Positions 25,637 to 34,955 of a stretch of DNA of 64,000 nt are shown piece after piece. A model generated the notes under the pieces. The model saw only the letters and a list, made by a program, of their open reading frames with translations. It had not been told where the DNA came from and did not search any database. A program made the position numbers and the translations under genes. The stretch lies in the NCBI GenBank assembly GCA_002323245.1, contig DCPU01000013.1, positions 1 through 64,000 of the forward strand, in the 5' to 3' direction. Source of the stretch: Mariprofundus sp. UBA1536. GTDB taxonomy: Bacteria > Pseudomonadota > Zetaproteobacteria > Mariprofundales > Mariprofundaceae. Position 1 is the stretch's first letter, and every line of letters begins with the position of its first letter.

Positions 25637-26185
25637 TTAAGCATCAAACTTTAAATTCTTCAATCCTGCAAACGGGCTGTTATCAAAGTTGCTTTCGCAC
25701 TGACATTCGCCTTCGTTTAAGTTTTCACCACAATTCAGACACAAACCTTTGCAATCGGGCGAACAAATTGCCATCGGCTTCCAAGCCAACCAAAATTGCT
25801 CACGCAATACATCCAGCAGATTCAAGGCGCCTGGTGCTTCGAGCACATCATGGTCGACACCATCATCATCTTCTTCATCGCGTTTGCGCTCTGACAACAC
25901 ATACTGCACAGAAACATCGCCTTGCATGGGCATAGCAAATTCTTCATTACATCTGCCGCACTGCCTAGGCATGGTAAATTGCCAGGCACCCGTCAAATCG
26001 AAGAGCCCATTGCTTGGCACAAGCTCACCTTGCCAATGCATTTCACCAAATAATGGTGAATTTTGGTCAAATCCTGCAAAACTCTCATCCCACAAAACTG
26101 CCAGCGGAATCACTTCATCCCATTGCCGGCCCGACTTCGCAAGGTCTTGAAGTGTAAGGCTAAATTTATCTACCTTAGCATTCAT
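25637..26185 (-). CDS. yceD: YceD family (DUF177) 23S rRNA accumulation protein
   Basis: A 182-residue protein with the DUF177 core, including the two-cysteine pairs CGRCNEEF and CSPDCKGLCLNCG followed by the short acidic tail. It is implicated in 23S rRNA maturation and is nearly always upstream of rpmF, as here (125 bp). The ATG at 26185 is chosen because a ggagg site lies 5 bases upstream; a start 30 bp earlier has none. It probably heads the rpmF-plsX-fab operon. Confidence 0.88.
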   Translation of the reverse strand: MNAKVDKFSLTLQDLAKSGRQWDEVIPLAVLWDESFAGFDQNSPLFGEMHWQGELVPSNGLFDLTGAWQFTMPRQCGRCNEEFAMPMQGDVSVQYVLSERKRDEEDDDGVDHDVLEAPGALNLLDVLREQFWLAWKPMAICSPDCKGLCLNCGENLNEGECQCESNFDNSPFAGLKNLKFDA

Positions 26186-26363
26186 TTGGCCTCCGCCATC
26201 CTTGGTTTTTCTCAAAATCGGTTGTAAAAATGAGGTCGCATTATGTGTTTATCCGCCCCATGGTCAAGTGTAATCACACCCAACCCTTATGGCCGCCCTC
26301 ATGAGAAAAGTCTGCGTTATAAGTTCGTGACCGAAGCGGCAATATTAGACTTCTTTTTGGAAA

Positions 26364-27251
26364 TTACAGCTGCAGTGTTAAACCTTCGCAAGCAAGGATA
26401 ATATTGGGTTCATTCTCAAGCGGCTTACGCCGATCCAGCGCCTCAGCAAAGACCTTTTCTAAATCATCATCACTGCGCGTGGGCTCATGGTGGGTCAAAC
26501 AAATCATAGCCGCACCAATCTCTTCGCCCAAACGAATACCTCTATCAAGGGTGCCATGTCCCCAACCCTTCTTCTGCGGATATTCCATCTCGGTGTATGC
26601 CGAATCCACAATCAACAAATCTACGCCAGCAATGGCATCGCGGATATGTTGGTTGCGCTTTTCCAGTATCTCTTCATAGATGGCATACTCATCATCTTCA
26701 GGCGCGTAAATATTATAAGGCGCTTCATGGTCACCAGTAAAAAACATCGATTTACCATGATCATCGATACGGTAGCCAAAATTAATTACAGGATGATTCA
26801 TCATCACTGGTGTGATGGTGGCTGCACCAATTTGCACTGATTCCGATTCTTTAAGGGTGCGAAAATCGACTTTGGCTTTGAGCTCCACTTCGCGCACTGG
26901 GAAATGGCGGTATTGCAACTGGGTGGTCAAAATATCATCAATGGGTCTGCCGCCAATGGGATCAAATGCGCCATAGATGTGCACTTCATTGCCTGGCACA
27001 AATAAGGGGATAAAAAAGGGCAGGCCGTGAATATGATCCCAGTGGGTATGGGTGTTAAAAATATGAGTTTCCATAGGAAATTCAGGGAACAACGACATCG
27101 ATAAGGGGTAAATACCTGTGCCAGCATCAAGGATAATAAGATGGTTATCGGAAGTTCGCACTTCAATACAGGTGGTATTACCCCCGTAACGCACTGTTTT
27201 AGGCCCAGGCACGGGAATTGAGCCCCTTACACCCCAGAATTTAACTTTCAT
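26364..27251 (-). CDS. metallo-beta-lactamase-fold hydrolase
   Basis: A 295-residue cytoplasmic MBL-fold protein. It has the family start KVKFWGVRGSIPVPGP and YGGNTTC, the metal-binding motif THTHWDHIHGLPFF, a downstream His-Asp (FTGDHEAPYN) and a final LTHHEPTRSDDDL. This group is close to phosphodiesterase-like and RNase Z-like enzymes. The start shared with many signalling-linked MBL proteins suggests cyclic nucleotide or phosphodiester substrates, but that is not shown. It lies 15 bp after the HDOD-domain gene. Confidence 0.85.
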   Translation of the reverse strand: MKVKFWGVRGSIPVPGPKTVRYGGNTTCIEVRTSDNHLIILDAGTGIYPLSMSLFPEFPMETHIFNTHTHWDHIHGLPFFIPLFVPGNEVHIYGAFDPIGGRPIDDILTTQLQYRHFPVREVELKAKVDFRTLKESESVQIGAATITPVMMNHPVINFGYRIDDHGKSMFFTGDHEAPYNIYAPEDDEYAIYEEILEKRNQHIRDAIAGVDLLIVDSAYTEMEYPQKKGWGHGTLDRGIRLGEEIGAAMICLTHHEPTRSDDDLEKVFAEALDRRKPLENEPNIILACEGLTLQL

Positions 27252-27266
27252 CCAAACTCCTTGCCG

Positions 27267-28112
27267 CTAAAGATTCATAAAATGGTGCGCTTTTTCTATT
27301 TCATCGGTCATATCACCCAAATCTTCTACAATTGATTCCAGAGAACCAAAAGAGGACAACATAGCTGCAGAAAAATCTTCAACCACCGCATTACCTGCGC
27401 CGCCAAGATTCAGATATTTTACTACCTGATTGGCCACAAACACATATTCGCATAAATCATTGGCACCTTCTTCCAAATGATGATGATATTGAATGCTAGT
27501 AATTAAGGCTTTGGGCAACCCCCAGTAAGCGGCTAGAATGGAGCCCATTTCTGCATGATTCACGCCCATCACTTGCGTCTCCGCCTGATACAAAGCCATA
27601 CCCTGCTCCTGCGCCATTTCCAACGCTTTGTAAAACTCATCTTTCATAAACTGAATAAACACAACCTTGCCAAAATCATGCAACAGACCGGCAATAAATA
27701 AATCGGTACTATCATGATTGGCAAACTTACGCATCTCACCAAGTTTACGGGCAATCGTTGCCACAAGTAGTGAGTGCAATAAAAAATCATGGGAGTTAAA
27801 CCAAGGTGATGTGAATTTTTTGAGCATCCCGACTGTGGCAATGGATAATGCCATATTTTTGACCGTATTTAAGCCCAGATAAATCACAGCATGTTGAATA
27901 GTGCTGATATGATTAAGCAGCCCAAAATGCGCCGAATTGACCAACTTCAACATCTTCATAGTCATCACAGGATCATGCTCAATCACCTGCACCAACTGCT
28001 TGGGTGAGCACTCAATATCTGAAGTCAGCTCAATGACTTTGTTTACGCTTTGTGGAAAAGCTGGCATTTTTTCAACCATCGCCAGCAGCTTAAGCTTTAG
28101 TGCGTCATCCAT
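27267..28112 (-). CDS. HDOD domain protein
   Basis: A 281-residue protein made almost entirely of an HDOD domain (about 15-215; MPAFPQSVNKVIELT, DPVMTMKMLKLVNSA, IQHAVIYLGLNTVKNMAL, GLLHDFGKVVF). HDOD proteins resemble HD hydrolases with altered metal sites and act in signalling and stress responses. The HD pair in GLLHDFGK is present here. It precedes the MBL-fold gene in a likely two-gene operon; a shared signalling role is possible but unproven. Confidence 0.85.
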   Translation of the reverse strand: MDDALKLKLLAMVEKMPAFPQSVNKVIELTSDIECSPKQLVQVIEHDPVMTMKMLKLVNSAHFGLLNHISTIQHAVIYLGLNTVKNMALSIATVGMLKKFTSPWFNSHDFLLHSLLVATIARKLGEMRKFANHDSTDLFIAGLLHDFGKVVFIQFMKDEFYKALEMAQEQGMALYQAETQVMGVNHAEMGSILAAYWGLPKALITSIQYHHHLEEGANDLCEYVFVANQVVKYLNLGGAGNAVVEDFSAAMLSSFGSLESIVEDLGDMTDEIEKAHHFMNL

Positions 28113-28230
28113 AATTAAAGTGTCTCATCACACGAGCGCCCCCCTTGCCTGTTTCCCTTGATATTTTAAAAACCAAACACCAATTCAATAAAATCCAAGC
28201 AAGGATGATACCAGACTGACAAAAACCTAC

Positions 28231-29475
28231 TTATTCAATGGTACGCGGCACTGGTAAATTGAGCCCAGTAGAGTTCTTCATCAGCAATTGTTTTACTAGA
28301 CCAGCATTACCCATAGCTTTCATGCCCAAACCACGCAACGTAATCCATGCTGGCAGTTGCACTGTAAAAGTGCGATGCAGAGCTTCCATACTGACCATGG
28401 TGGCCAACACATCAGGAAGACGCGTTTTCATATAACGATTGAGCACCGAAACATCACCCCAATCCTCATCAAATTTGCGTGCATCAACAATTTGCTGCGC
28501 TAATACCATCGCATCGCGCAAGCCAAGGTTCACCCCCAAGCCGGCAAGTGGATGAATGGAGTGAGCCGCATCGCCAATCAACGCCAACCTAGGGCGCACG
28601 ATATGTTTTGAGAGCTGGGCTTTGAGTGGGAACGCTGCCCGCGCACCCACTTCGATGATGCCGCCCAACACCCCCCCCAATTCCAGATTAAGGGCGAGTA
28701 GAAATTCATTATCAGGCAAGGCCAGCAAATCATCAGCCATCTTATTACTGGCGCTCCAAACAATGGAGCACAAGCCATCATGCATAGGCAGCAAAGCCAG
28801 CGGACCTGTGCTTAAAAAGCGTTGAAAAGCTGTGCCTTGATGGCCAAACCTTGGTTTGACTGTGGCCACAATACCCTTTTGCTCATAATCACGGCTAAAC
28901 ACATCAATGTCAGCTTGCTCTCGCAACCAAGACCTAGCGCCATCAGCACCAACGATAAGCGGCGTTTTAAGTAAACGCCCCGACTCCAAGGCCACTTCCA
29001 CACCACTTTTATGGCGAAGCACCGACACCACAGCTTCTGGGCAAAGCAACTCCACATCAGCACTTTCTTTGAGGGTAGCTTTTAGCGCTACCACCAAATG
29101 TTGATTTTCCACCAAATAACCCAGTGTCTCTTCGTCAATTTCAGATGCATCAAAACGAATGCCACCTTGTTCTTGTCCATCCCAAATGCGCATCGAAGAC
29201 ATGGGCTGAGCAAGCTTTTGCAAATGCGACCACACCCCAGTGCTTTGCAGAATATTCACATTACCTTGCACAATCGCAGAAACGCGGCAATCAAGCCCCA
29301 AGGACAAACGCGCTTCTGCTTCAGCGCGCTCAACCAAAACAATGTGTAGCCCAGCATGGCGAAGCGCAGCCGCCAACATCAGTCCGACCATACCGGCACC
29401 AACAATGACCAAGTCTACTTGTTCAAAATGGGTGTTTTTGATTGGTTTTGAAGAATTTACGCGCGATGTAGTCAT
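28231..29475 (-). CDS. UbiH/UbiF/VisC-type FAD-dependent hydroxylase (second of pair)
   Basis: A 414-residue FAD monooxygenase of the ubiquinone ring-hydroxylase family. It has the dinucleotide motif VIVGAGMVGLMLAAALR, the central VGADGARSWLREQ and the C-terminal FAD motif LIGDAAHSIHPLAGLGVNLGL. These enzymes hydroxylate C1, C5 or C6 of the ubiquinone precursor; which position is used is not clear from sequence. The ATG at 29475 is preferred since it overlaps the upstream stop (ATGA). A longer frame to 29580 would overlap the neighbour by over 100 bp. Confidence 0.88.
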   Translation of the reverse strand: MTTSRVNSSKPIKNTHFEQVDLVIVGAGMVGLMLAAALRHAGLHIVLVERAEAEARLSLGLDCRVSAIVQGNVNILQSTGVWSHLQKLAQPMSSMRIWDGQEQGGIRFDASEIDEETLGYLVENQHLVVALKATLKESADVELLCPEAVVSVLRHKSGVEVALESGRLLKTPLIVGADGARSWLREQADIDVFSRDYEQKGIVATVKPRFGHQGTAFQRFLSTGPLALLPMHDGLCSIVWSASNKMADDLLALPDNEFLLALNLELGGVLGGIIEVGARAAFPLKAQLSKHIVRPRLALIGDAAHSIHPLAGLGVNLGLRDAMVLAQQIVDARKFDEDWGDVSVLNRYMKTRLPDVLATMVSMEALHRTFTVQLPAWITLRGLGMKAMGNAGLVKQLLMKNSTGLNLPVPRTIE

Positions 29476-30692
29476 CGTTGCATCCTTTGTTGTTGCCCCA
29501 AACCCGAAGCTTGTTGCAATAGAATTTGTTTTAGCGCTGGTGTGGATTGCGTCACGCTCAAACCCACGCCACGCAACCATTTGGTGGGCAGTAGTGGTGA
29601 AGAAAACGCATGCAATGTTCCTTCGGTAAAGGTTGCTACTGCAGCCGTATCCAGCCTGCGGCGCTCCGCATAGGCATCAGTAAGCAAAGGGGAATTTAAC
29701 TTATCTTTTGCCCGCGGTTTGGATAACACATCAGCAAGCACCATCACATCGCGCAAACCCAAATTCATACCTTGGCCAGCAATGGGGTGAATGGTATGCG
29801 CGGCATTACCCACCAAAACTATACCGTTTTGGGCAAAGGATTTGGCGATGCGCAATTCAAGCGGAAATACGGCGCGAGGGCTGCTACGCTCAAGGCTGCC
29901 AATACGTTTGATGACCGACTCACCCACTTCATCCGCTAAAGCACTTAAAAATTCAGTTTCACTCATATCCATAAGCTGCACGCCATGTTTGGGCGCTACC
30001 GACCAAACCAGCGAAAAACGACCATCGGCCAAGGGCAATAATGCCAATGGTCCCTCTTCACGAAAACACTCATAAGCAACATCCCCATGCCCTTGGCTTG
30101 AGGCCACTGAAGCGACAATACCCAAACGATTATGATCCCAACCCAGCGTTGTCATCTTGGCTAAATTTCGAATCTGGCTATTGGTGCCATCTGCCCCAAC
30201 CAACAAGCCTACTTGCAGGTGTTGCAATCCTGATGCTGAATCAAGGGTGATTTGTACATGACTCTCTTGTTTATGAATTTGGCTCACACGGGCTGGGCAA
30301 ATAAAATCAACATGACCAACCAAGGCATCATGCAAAGGCTTCAGTACATGACGAATTTCCAGCACATAACCCAAGGCTTCGGCGTTAATTTCAGTGTGCG
30401 ACATATCCACCACGGCAGGCTGCCCCGGTTCACAAACATAGATATCTTTTATCCAACCCGCGCCAAGCCCTAAAATCGATTCCCAAACGCCCAAACTTTG
30501 CAAAAACTGAGCCGAACCTTCCGATAAAGCGATAACACGCTCTGGGTTGGTGGCAGGAAAAGCTTCCTCAAGCGCATCAATCAAGGCCACAGCGTAACCA
30601 GAGCGACTTAATTGCAGTGCCAAAGCGCTGCCAATCACCCCTGCACCAACAATGGCGATATCATAATGTTTTAGTTGTTTACCTTCGGACAC
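29472..30692 (-). CDS. UbiH/UbiF/VisC-type FAD-dependent hydroxylase (first of pair)
   Basis: A 406-residue paralogue of the following gene with IAIVGAGVIGSALALQL, LLVGADGTNSQIRN and LVGNAAHTIHPIAGQGMNL. Starts with GTG preceded by gaggga. Two consecutive hydroxylases presumably serve two positions of the ubiquinone head group. The usual GDAAH motif reads GNAAH here, as seen in some family members. Confidence 0.88.
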   Translation of the reverse strand: MSEGKQLKHYDIAIVGAGVIGSALALQLSRSGYAVALIDALEEAFPATNPERVIALSEGSAQFLQSLGVWESILGLGAGWIKDIYVCEPGQPAVVDMSHTEINAEALGYVLEIRHVLKPLHDALVGHVDFICPARVSQIHKQESHVQITLDSASGLQHLQVGLLVGADGTNSQIRNLAKMTTLGWDHNRLGIVASVASSQGHGDVAYECFREEGPLALLPLADGRFSLVWSVAPKHGVQLMDMSETEFLSALADEVGESVIKRIGSLERSSPRAVFPLELRIAKSFAQNGIVLVGNAAHTIHPIAGQGMNLGLRDVMVLADVLSKPRAKDKLNSPLLTDAYAERRRLDTAAVATFTEGTLHAFSSPLLPTKWLRGVGLSVTQSTPALKQILLQQASGLGQQQRMQR

Positions 30693-30824
30693 GACTTCCC
30701 TCTCCCTGCATAAACCCTTCGCTTTGGAAGGGAATGTAGAGCGTGATTCAAAAAACGTCCATGATACAAATCATAGATACATCTTAAACTAGATAAAAAG
30801 GCACCAACCATTACACTTTTTGCC

Positions 30825-31205
30825 ATGGCTATATTGGGTATCGGCGTTGATCGCATAAAAATTGCAAGAATAGAGCAGTCGGTGGCGCGCTTTGATGCAC
30901 AATTCATTAAGCGCGTCTATTCCGATGACGAATACAAACTGGCGAAGCAGCGCGGCACCTATCGCCGCTTGGCTATGTTTTTCGCTGCCAAAGAAGCTGT
31001 GGCCAAAGCTATGGGCACAGGTTTTATCGGATTTGCCATGAAAGATGTGGAAGTGGTTTATCTGGCCAGTGGCAAACCTGAAGTTCGTTTACACCGCGCG
31101 GCAAAACGTAAAGCTGATGCTTTAAATATCTCTAGTATCCATCTTTCACTCACCGATGATGATGGGACCGCCATGGCTTTTGCCATCGCTGAAGGCAGCG
31201 CTTAA
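30825..31205 (+). CDS. acpS: holo-ACP synthase
   Basis: Transfers 4'-phosphopantetheine from CoA to the serine of AcpP. The 126-residue protein has the two family motifs: GIGVDRIKIARIE near the start and FFAAKEAVAKAMGTG in the middle, with the metal-binding Asp and Glu. It is away from the fab cluster and heads a tight plus-strand string; rmuC starts with the base after its stop codon. Confidence 0.95.
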   Translation: MAILGIGVDRIKIARIEQSVARFDAQFIKRVYSDDEYKLAKQRGTYRRLAMFFAAKEAVAKAMGTGFIGFAMKDVEVVYLASGKPEVRLHRAAKRKADALNISSIHLSLTDDDGTAMAFAIAEGSA

Positions 31206-32693
31206 ATGAATGTATCTTTTGAACAAATATCAGCGATGCTGGCTCTTGCCTTTGCCATCACACTTCTGGGCTGGATTTTTTCTGCTCGCAAACTAAAAAG
31301 CTTGGAAATGCAAAGCCAGCAAGACAAAGAACAACATATTTTAAACCAAGAACGCCTGCAAAATATCAGTCAAAGTTATGAAACCCTGCAACAGGATGTG
31401 CTCGCCCTGCGCGGCAAATATGAAGGCATCACCGCCGAGCATGCTTCCCTTTTGCAAAAGGTCGCAAGCTCATCATTAAGCTTAGAAAAAAGCGAAGCAG
31501 CACTGGCGCAAGCATTAAGCCAAGTGGAGAGCTTGCGCGAAGAAAACATGCAACTCAAAACAACACTGACCCGCTTAAAAACTGAATACGAAAACGCTCA
31601 AGAAGCCAGTGTTGAAAAACTAGCTTTACTCGATGATGCTAAAACCAAACTCAGCCAAGAGTTTCAATTGCTCGCCAATAAGATTTTTGAAGATAAACAA
31701 TCAAAAATGACCGAACACAGCAAAAATACCTTGGATAGCATCATCAAACCCATGCAGCAGGAAATGACCAATTTCCGCAGCCGCATTGAACAAGTGCATA
31801 AAGAAGATATCGAAGCACGAGGCTCGTTGGAACGCCACCTTTCACATCTCAAAGAGCTCAACCAGCAAATGAGCCAAGAAACCCTCAACCTCACTCACGC
31901 ACTCAAAGGTGATAGCAAAGCCCAGGGTAATTGGGGTGAAATGATTTTAGAAAAACTGCTTGAAAGCAGCGGCTTACGTGAGGGATTAGAGTTTAAGCGC
32001 GAAGTCAATTACAAAAACGATGAAGGAAAAAACCAGCGCCCTGATGTCATCATCTTTATGCCAGGCGATAAGCAGGTGATTATTGATGCGAAAGTATCAC
32101 TCACCGATTATGAGCGGGCTATTTCCAGCAATGATGAAAGCGAGCAAAAGCGTTTTATCAATGCCCATGTCAAAAGCATGCAGAGCCATATCCAAACGCT
32201 AGCGAACAAACGTTATGATCATTTGGAGGGCGTACATTCGCCTGATTATGTGTTGATGTTTATGCCCATTGAAGGCGCTTATCTGATGGCTATTGAAGCT
32301 AATCGCAGTATTTTTGAAGCAGCGTTTGATAAGCGCATCGCCGTGGTTACGCCTTCGACCTTATATGCCACGCTTAAGCTTATTGAACAACTCTGGCGTT
32401 ATGAACGACAAACTGAAAATGTTGCCAAACTGACCAAACAAGCGGGCTCTCTTCATGATAAATTTGTGGGCTTTTTAAGCTCCTTTGAGGATATCAGCAA
32501 ACATATCGGCAATGCACAGAAATCATATGATAATGCCCTGGGGCAACTTAAAGATGGTAAAGGCAACCTTATCAATCGCGTCAAAGAATTGTCGGATTTA
32601 TCAGGCAAAGCGAAAAAGGAAATCCCAAGCCATTTGCTTGATGATATCGCAAGCGACGATGCCCTTACCCTAGAAAACAAGGAAAACACATGA
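31206..32693 (+). CDS. rmuC: DNA recombination protein RmuC
   Basis: A 495-residue protein: one N-terminal membrane segment (about 9-25), a long coiled coil (about 30-225), then the RmuC nuclease-like domain (GNWGEMILEKLLESSGLREG, RPDVIIFMPGDKQVIIDAKV, VLMFMPIEGAY). The IIDAKVSL segment has the Asp/Lys arrangement of PD-(D/E)xK enzymes. RmuC limits inversions at short repeats. It abuts acpS and overlaps the next gene by 4 bp. Confidence 0.93.
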   Translation: MNVSFEQISAMLALAFAITLLGWIFSARKLKSLEMQSQQDKEQHILNQERLQNISQSYETLQQDVLALRGKYEGITAEHASLLQKVASSSLSLEKSEAALAQALSQVESLREENMQLKTTLTRLKTEYENAQEASVEKLALLDDAKTKLSQEFQLLANKIFEDKQSKMTEHSKNTLDSIIKPMQQEMTNFRSRIEQVHKEDIEARGSLERHLSHLKELNQQMSQETLNLTHALKGDSKAQGNWGEMILEKLLESSGLREGLEFKREVNYKNDEGKNQRPDVIIFMPGDKQVIIDAKVSLTDYERAISSNDESEQKRFINAHVKSMQSHIQTLANKRYDHLEGVHSPDYVLMFMPIEGAYLMAIEANRSIFEAAFDKRIAVVTPSTLYATLKLIEQLWRYERQTENVAKLTKQAGSLHDKFVGFLSSFEDISKHIGNAQKSYDNALGQLKDGKGNLINRVKELSDLSGKAKKEIPSHLLDDIASDDALTLENKENT

Positions 32694-33571
32694 GCCTAAA
32701 AATCAACCGTGAACAACTCGTACAAACTGGTGTACAAGGCGGAGTTTCCCCAGCTCAGATGTGGGCACCATTTGAAGTGGGCAGCAAGGGCGAGATTTTT
32801 TCATGGCCGTCGACTGGTGGTATCACCTACAATGTTAAAGTTGGTGATTCGGTATTCGGCTGGGCTGGTGAACATATCGAGCCTGGGGTTTCATCCACAC
32901 TAACCCATGCCAATAAAAAATCAGAATCGGGCTACCAATTTCATGCCTGCTGCGGCAACCAAGTGCGGGTCATTTCTGGCGAGGCCAAAGGTGCTTTGGG
33001 CACAGTGGTCGGTCACCATGGTGGCGTGAATCATTTGATGCTGGATTTTCCAGATGAGACTTTGGAGAAACTCACCTGCGATGATAAGTTTATGATCAAA
33101 GGTTTTGGTCAGGGTTTGAAGTTTGTCGACCATGATGATGTATATATCTACAACATTGACCCCGATTTACTTGAGGCTTGGGGCCTCAAAGAGCGCGCTG
33201 ATGGTAAAATTGAAGTGCCCGTGAATGTAATTGTACCCAACTATGCCATGGGCTCTGGCATTGGTTCCTTGTCGGTAACGACTGGGGATTACGATATACT
33301 GTGTCATGATGAAGCAACCGTTAAAGAGCACGGCATGGATAAACTTCGCTTGGGTGATTTCGTAGCCGTGCGCGATCATGATAATAATTTCGGGCGCACC
33401 TTTCGCCGCGGCGCTATCACCATTGGCATAGTCATTCATTCCGACTCTCCGCTAGCAGGCCACGGGCCTGGCATGATGACGATTATGTCAGCATGTGATG
33501 GCAAGCTGGTGCCTGTGTTGGATAACAACGCCAATATGGGCAACTACCTCAACGTAGGTCGTTATGCTTAA
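32690..33571 (+). CDS. DUF4438 domain protein
   Basis: A 293-residue cytoplasmic protein with many conserved Gly/His segments (GEHIEPGVS, FHACCGNQVRVISGEAKG, VVGHHGGVNHL, VNVIVPNYAMGSGIGS, DHDNNFGRTFRRGAITIG, IVIHSDSPLAGHGPGM). The sequence fits DUF4438, a family of unknown function with structures known from thermophiles. The clustered His/Asp/Cys residues suggest a metal or ligand site. It overlaps rmuC (4 bp) and the next gene (8 bp), so it belongs to the acpS-rmuC operon. Confidence 0.8.
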   Translation: MSLKINREQLVQTGVQGGVSPAQMWAPFEVGSKGEIFSWPSTGGITYNVKVGDSVFGWAGEHIEPGVSSTLTHANKKSESGYQFHACCGNQVRVISGEAKGALGTVVGHHGGVNHLMLDFPDETLEKLTCDDKFMIKGFGQGLKFVDHDDVYIYNIDPDLLEAWGLKERADGKIEVPVNVIVPNYAMGSGIGSLSVTTGDYDILCHDEATVKEHGMDKLRLGDFVAVRDHDNNFGRTFRRGAITIGIVIHSDSPLAGHGPGMMTIMSACDGKLVPVLDNNANMGNYLNVGRYA

Positions 33572-34130
33572 AATTTTGTTATGTTTACTGTGTTTGGCTT
33601 TACCACTTTCAGCCCATGGCAAACTATACAAAATTGTCGATGACGCTGGACGAATCACCTTTAGTGATAAAGCCCCAACCATTGATGCGCAAGAACATAC
33701 CCTTGGAGAGATTAACACCATAGGTAATGATGAATTCAACCTGCAAAAAGGCATGCACAAAATCCGCTTCACCACAGAAAATGGCACCATGATTGTGCAG
33801 GGAAAGGTTAATGGCATCAGCATGCGCTTTATTGTTGATACTGGCGCCACCCTAGTTGCCATACCCAAAGCTGTTGCCGATGCTGCCAAACTCCCCGTAG
33901 ATTCTAATAAACAAATGCAAGCCATGACGGCCAACGGCACAGTCACCGTGCTCACCACCCAAGCGAATGAATTGATGATAGATAAAGTTAAACGCAGCAA
34001 TGTGGCCGCAGCCATTCAAGATATTTCACCAACTGATACCAAGCTTGGCCTGTTGGGTATGAGCTTTTTCGAAACTTACAAAATGACCATCAACCAAGCT
34101 AAATCTGAAATCCTCTTGGAGGACAAATAA
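33564..34130 (+). CDS. retropepsin-like aspartic protease with DUF4124 segment
   Basis: A 188-residue exported protein. Signal peptide (about 1-19), then a short DUF4124-type stretch (LYKIVDDAGRITFSDKAP), then a clan AA aspartic protease domain with the active-site motif FIVDTGATLVAIP and a C-terminal hydrophobic Gly segment LGLLGMSFFETYKM. This is the TIGR02281-type periplasmic or membrane-anchored single-Asp protease that acts as a dimer. Substrate unknown. The next gene begins with GTG at the base after its stop. Confidence 0.85.
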   Translation: MLKILLCLLCLALPLSAHGKLYKIVDDAGRITFSDKAPTIDAQEHTLGEINTIGNDEFNLQKGMHKIRFTTENGTMIVQGKVNGISMRFIVDTGATLVAIPKAVADAAKLPVDSNKQMQAMTANGTVTVLTTQANELMIDKVKRSNVAAAIQDISPTDTKLGLLGMSFFETYKMTINQAKSEILLEDK

Positions 34131-34955
34131 GTGGCGCCAAATCTATTACGCGCTGCCTGTGTGCAGCTATGCTCCACCGACGATATCAATGCCAACCTCA
34201 ATAGCATCGCCACACAACTTCAAGCCTGCGCTGAAGATGGTTGTCAGCTGGTTCTGTTACCCGAAAACGCAACATTGATGAGTGCAGATTTAAATCAGCG
34301 CCAAGCTTCATCGCTATCACCAACGACTTCGAAAATATTAGATTGGTTTGCACATGAAGCTAAAAAACATCAACTCTGGCTCATTACTGGCTCCATGCTG
34401 GTGCAAGATGAAACCCAGCCCAACAAAGCTTTTAACCGTTGTTTTGTCTTTTCACCAGAGGGCACGAAACAATCGCATTACGATAAAATGCATTTGTTTG
34501 ATGCTGATTTGGGTAGTGAGTCATGGCAGGAATCCAAATATATCAGCTTTGGTGCATCTCCCACCATGCAGACTCTCAATGACCCATGGAAAGTGGGTTT
34601 ATCGATTTGTTATGATTTACGTTTTCCAGAATTGTATAGTTTTTATCAGCAGCAAGGCTGCAATATACTCACTGTGCCGGCTGCATTTACAGTGCCCACA
34701 GGAATAGCCCATTGGCTACCATTATTGCAAGCCAGAGCTATTGAAAATCAATGTTACGTTTTAGCTGCAGGACAATCGGGCGAACACAACGATGGGCGCA
34801 CCACTTATGGGCACAGTCTCATCATCGACCCCTGGGGTAAGGTCTTAAACTGTCTTGAAGAAGGTGAAGGTTATATAAGCGCTGATTTATCGCTGGAGAC
34901 ATTAACTAAGATAAGGCAGCGCATGCCGGTGCTTTTACATCGTAGAGAAATTTGA
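34131..34955 (+). CDS. carbon-nitrogen hydrolase (Nit1/deaminated glutathione amidase-like)
   Basis: A 274-residue nitrilase-superfamily enzyme. The triad is Glu in LLPENATLM, Lys in HYDKMHLFD and Cys in LSICYDLRFPELY. These signatures fit the Nit1 branch, which repairs deaminated glutathione, rather than nitrilases proper. GTG start, preceded by an aggagg-containing stretch (tcttggaggacaaataa). It overlaps the next gene by 4 bp (TTGA). Confidence 0.85.
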   Translation: MAPNLLRAACVQLCSTDDINANLNSIATQLQACAEDGCQLVLLPENATLMSADLNQRQASSLSPTTSKILDWFAHEAKKHQLWLITGSMLVQDETQPNKAFNRCFVFSPEGTKQSHYDKMHLFDADLGSESWQESKYISFGASPTMQTLNDPWKVGLSICYDLRFPELYSFYQQQGCNILTVPAAFTVPTGIAHWLPLLQARAIENQCYVLAAGQSGEHNDGRTTYGHSLIIDPWGKVLNCLEEGEGYISADLSLETLTKIRQRMPVLLHRREI

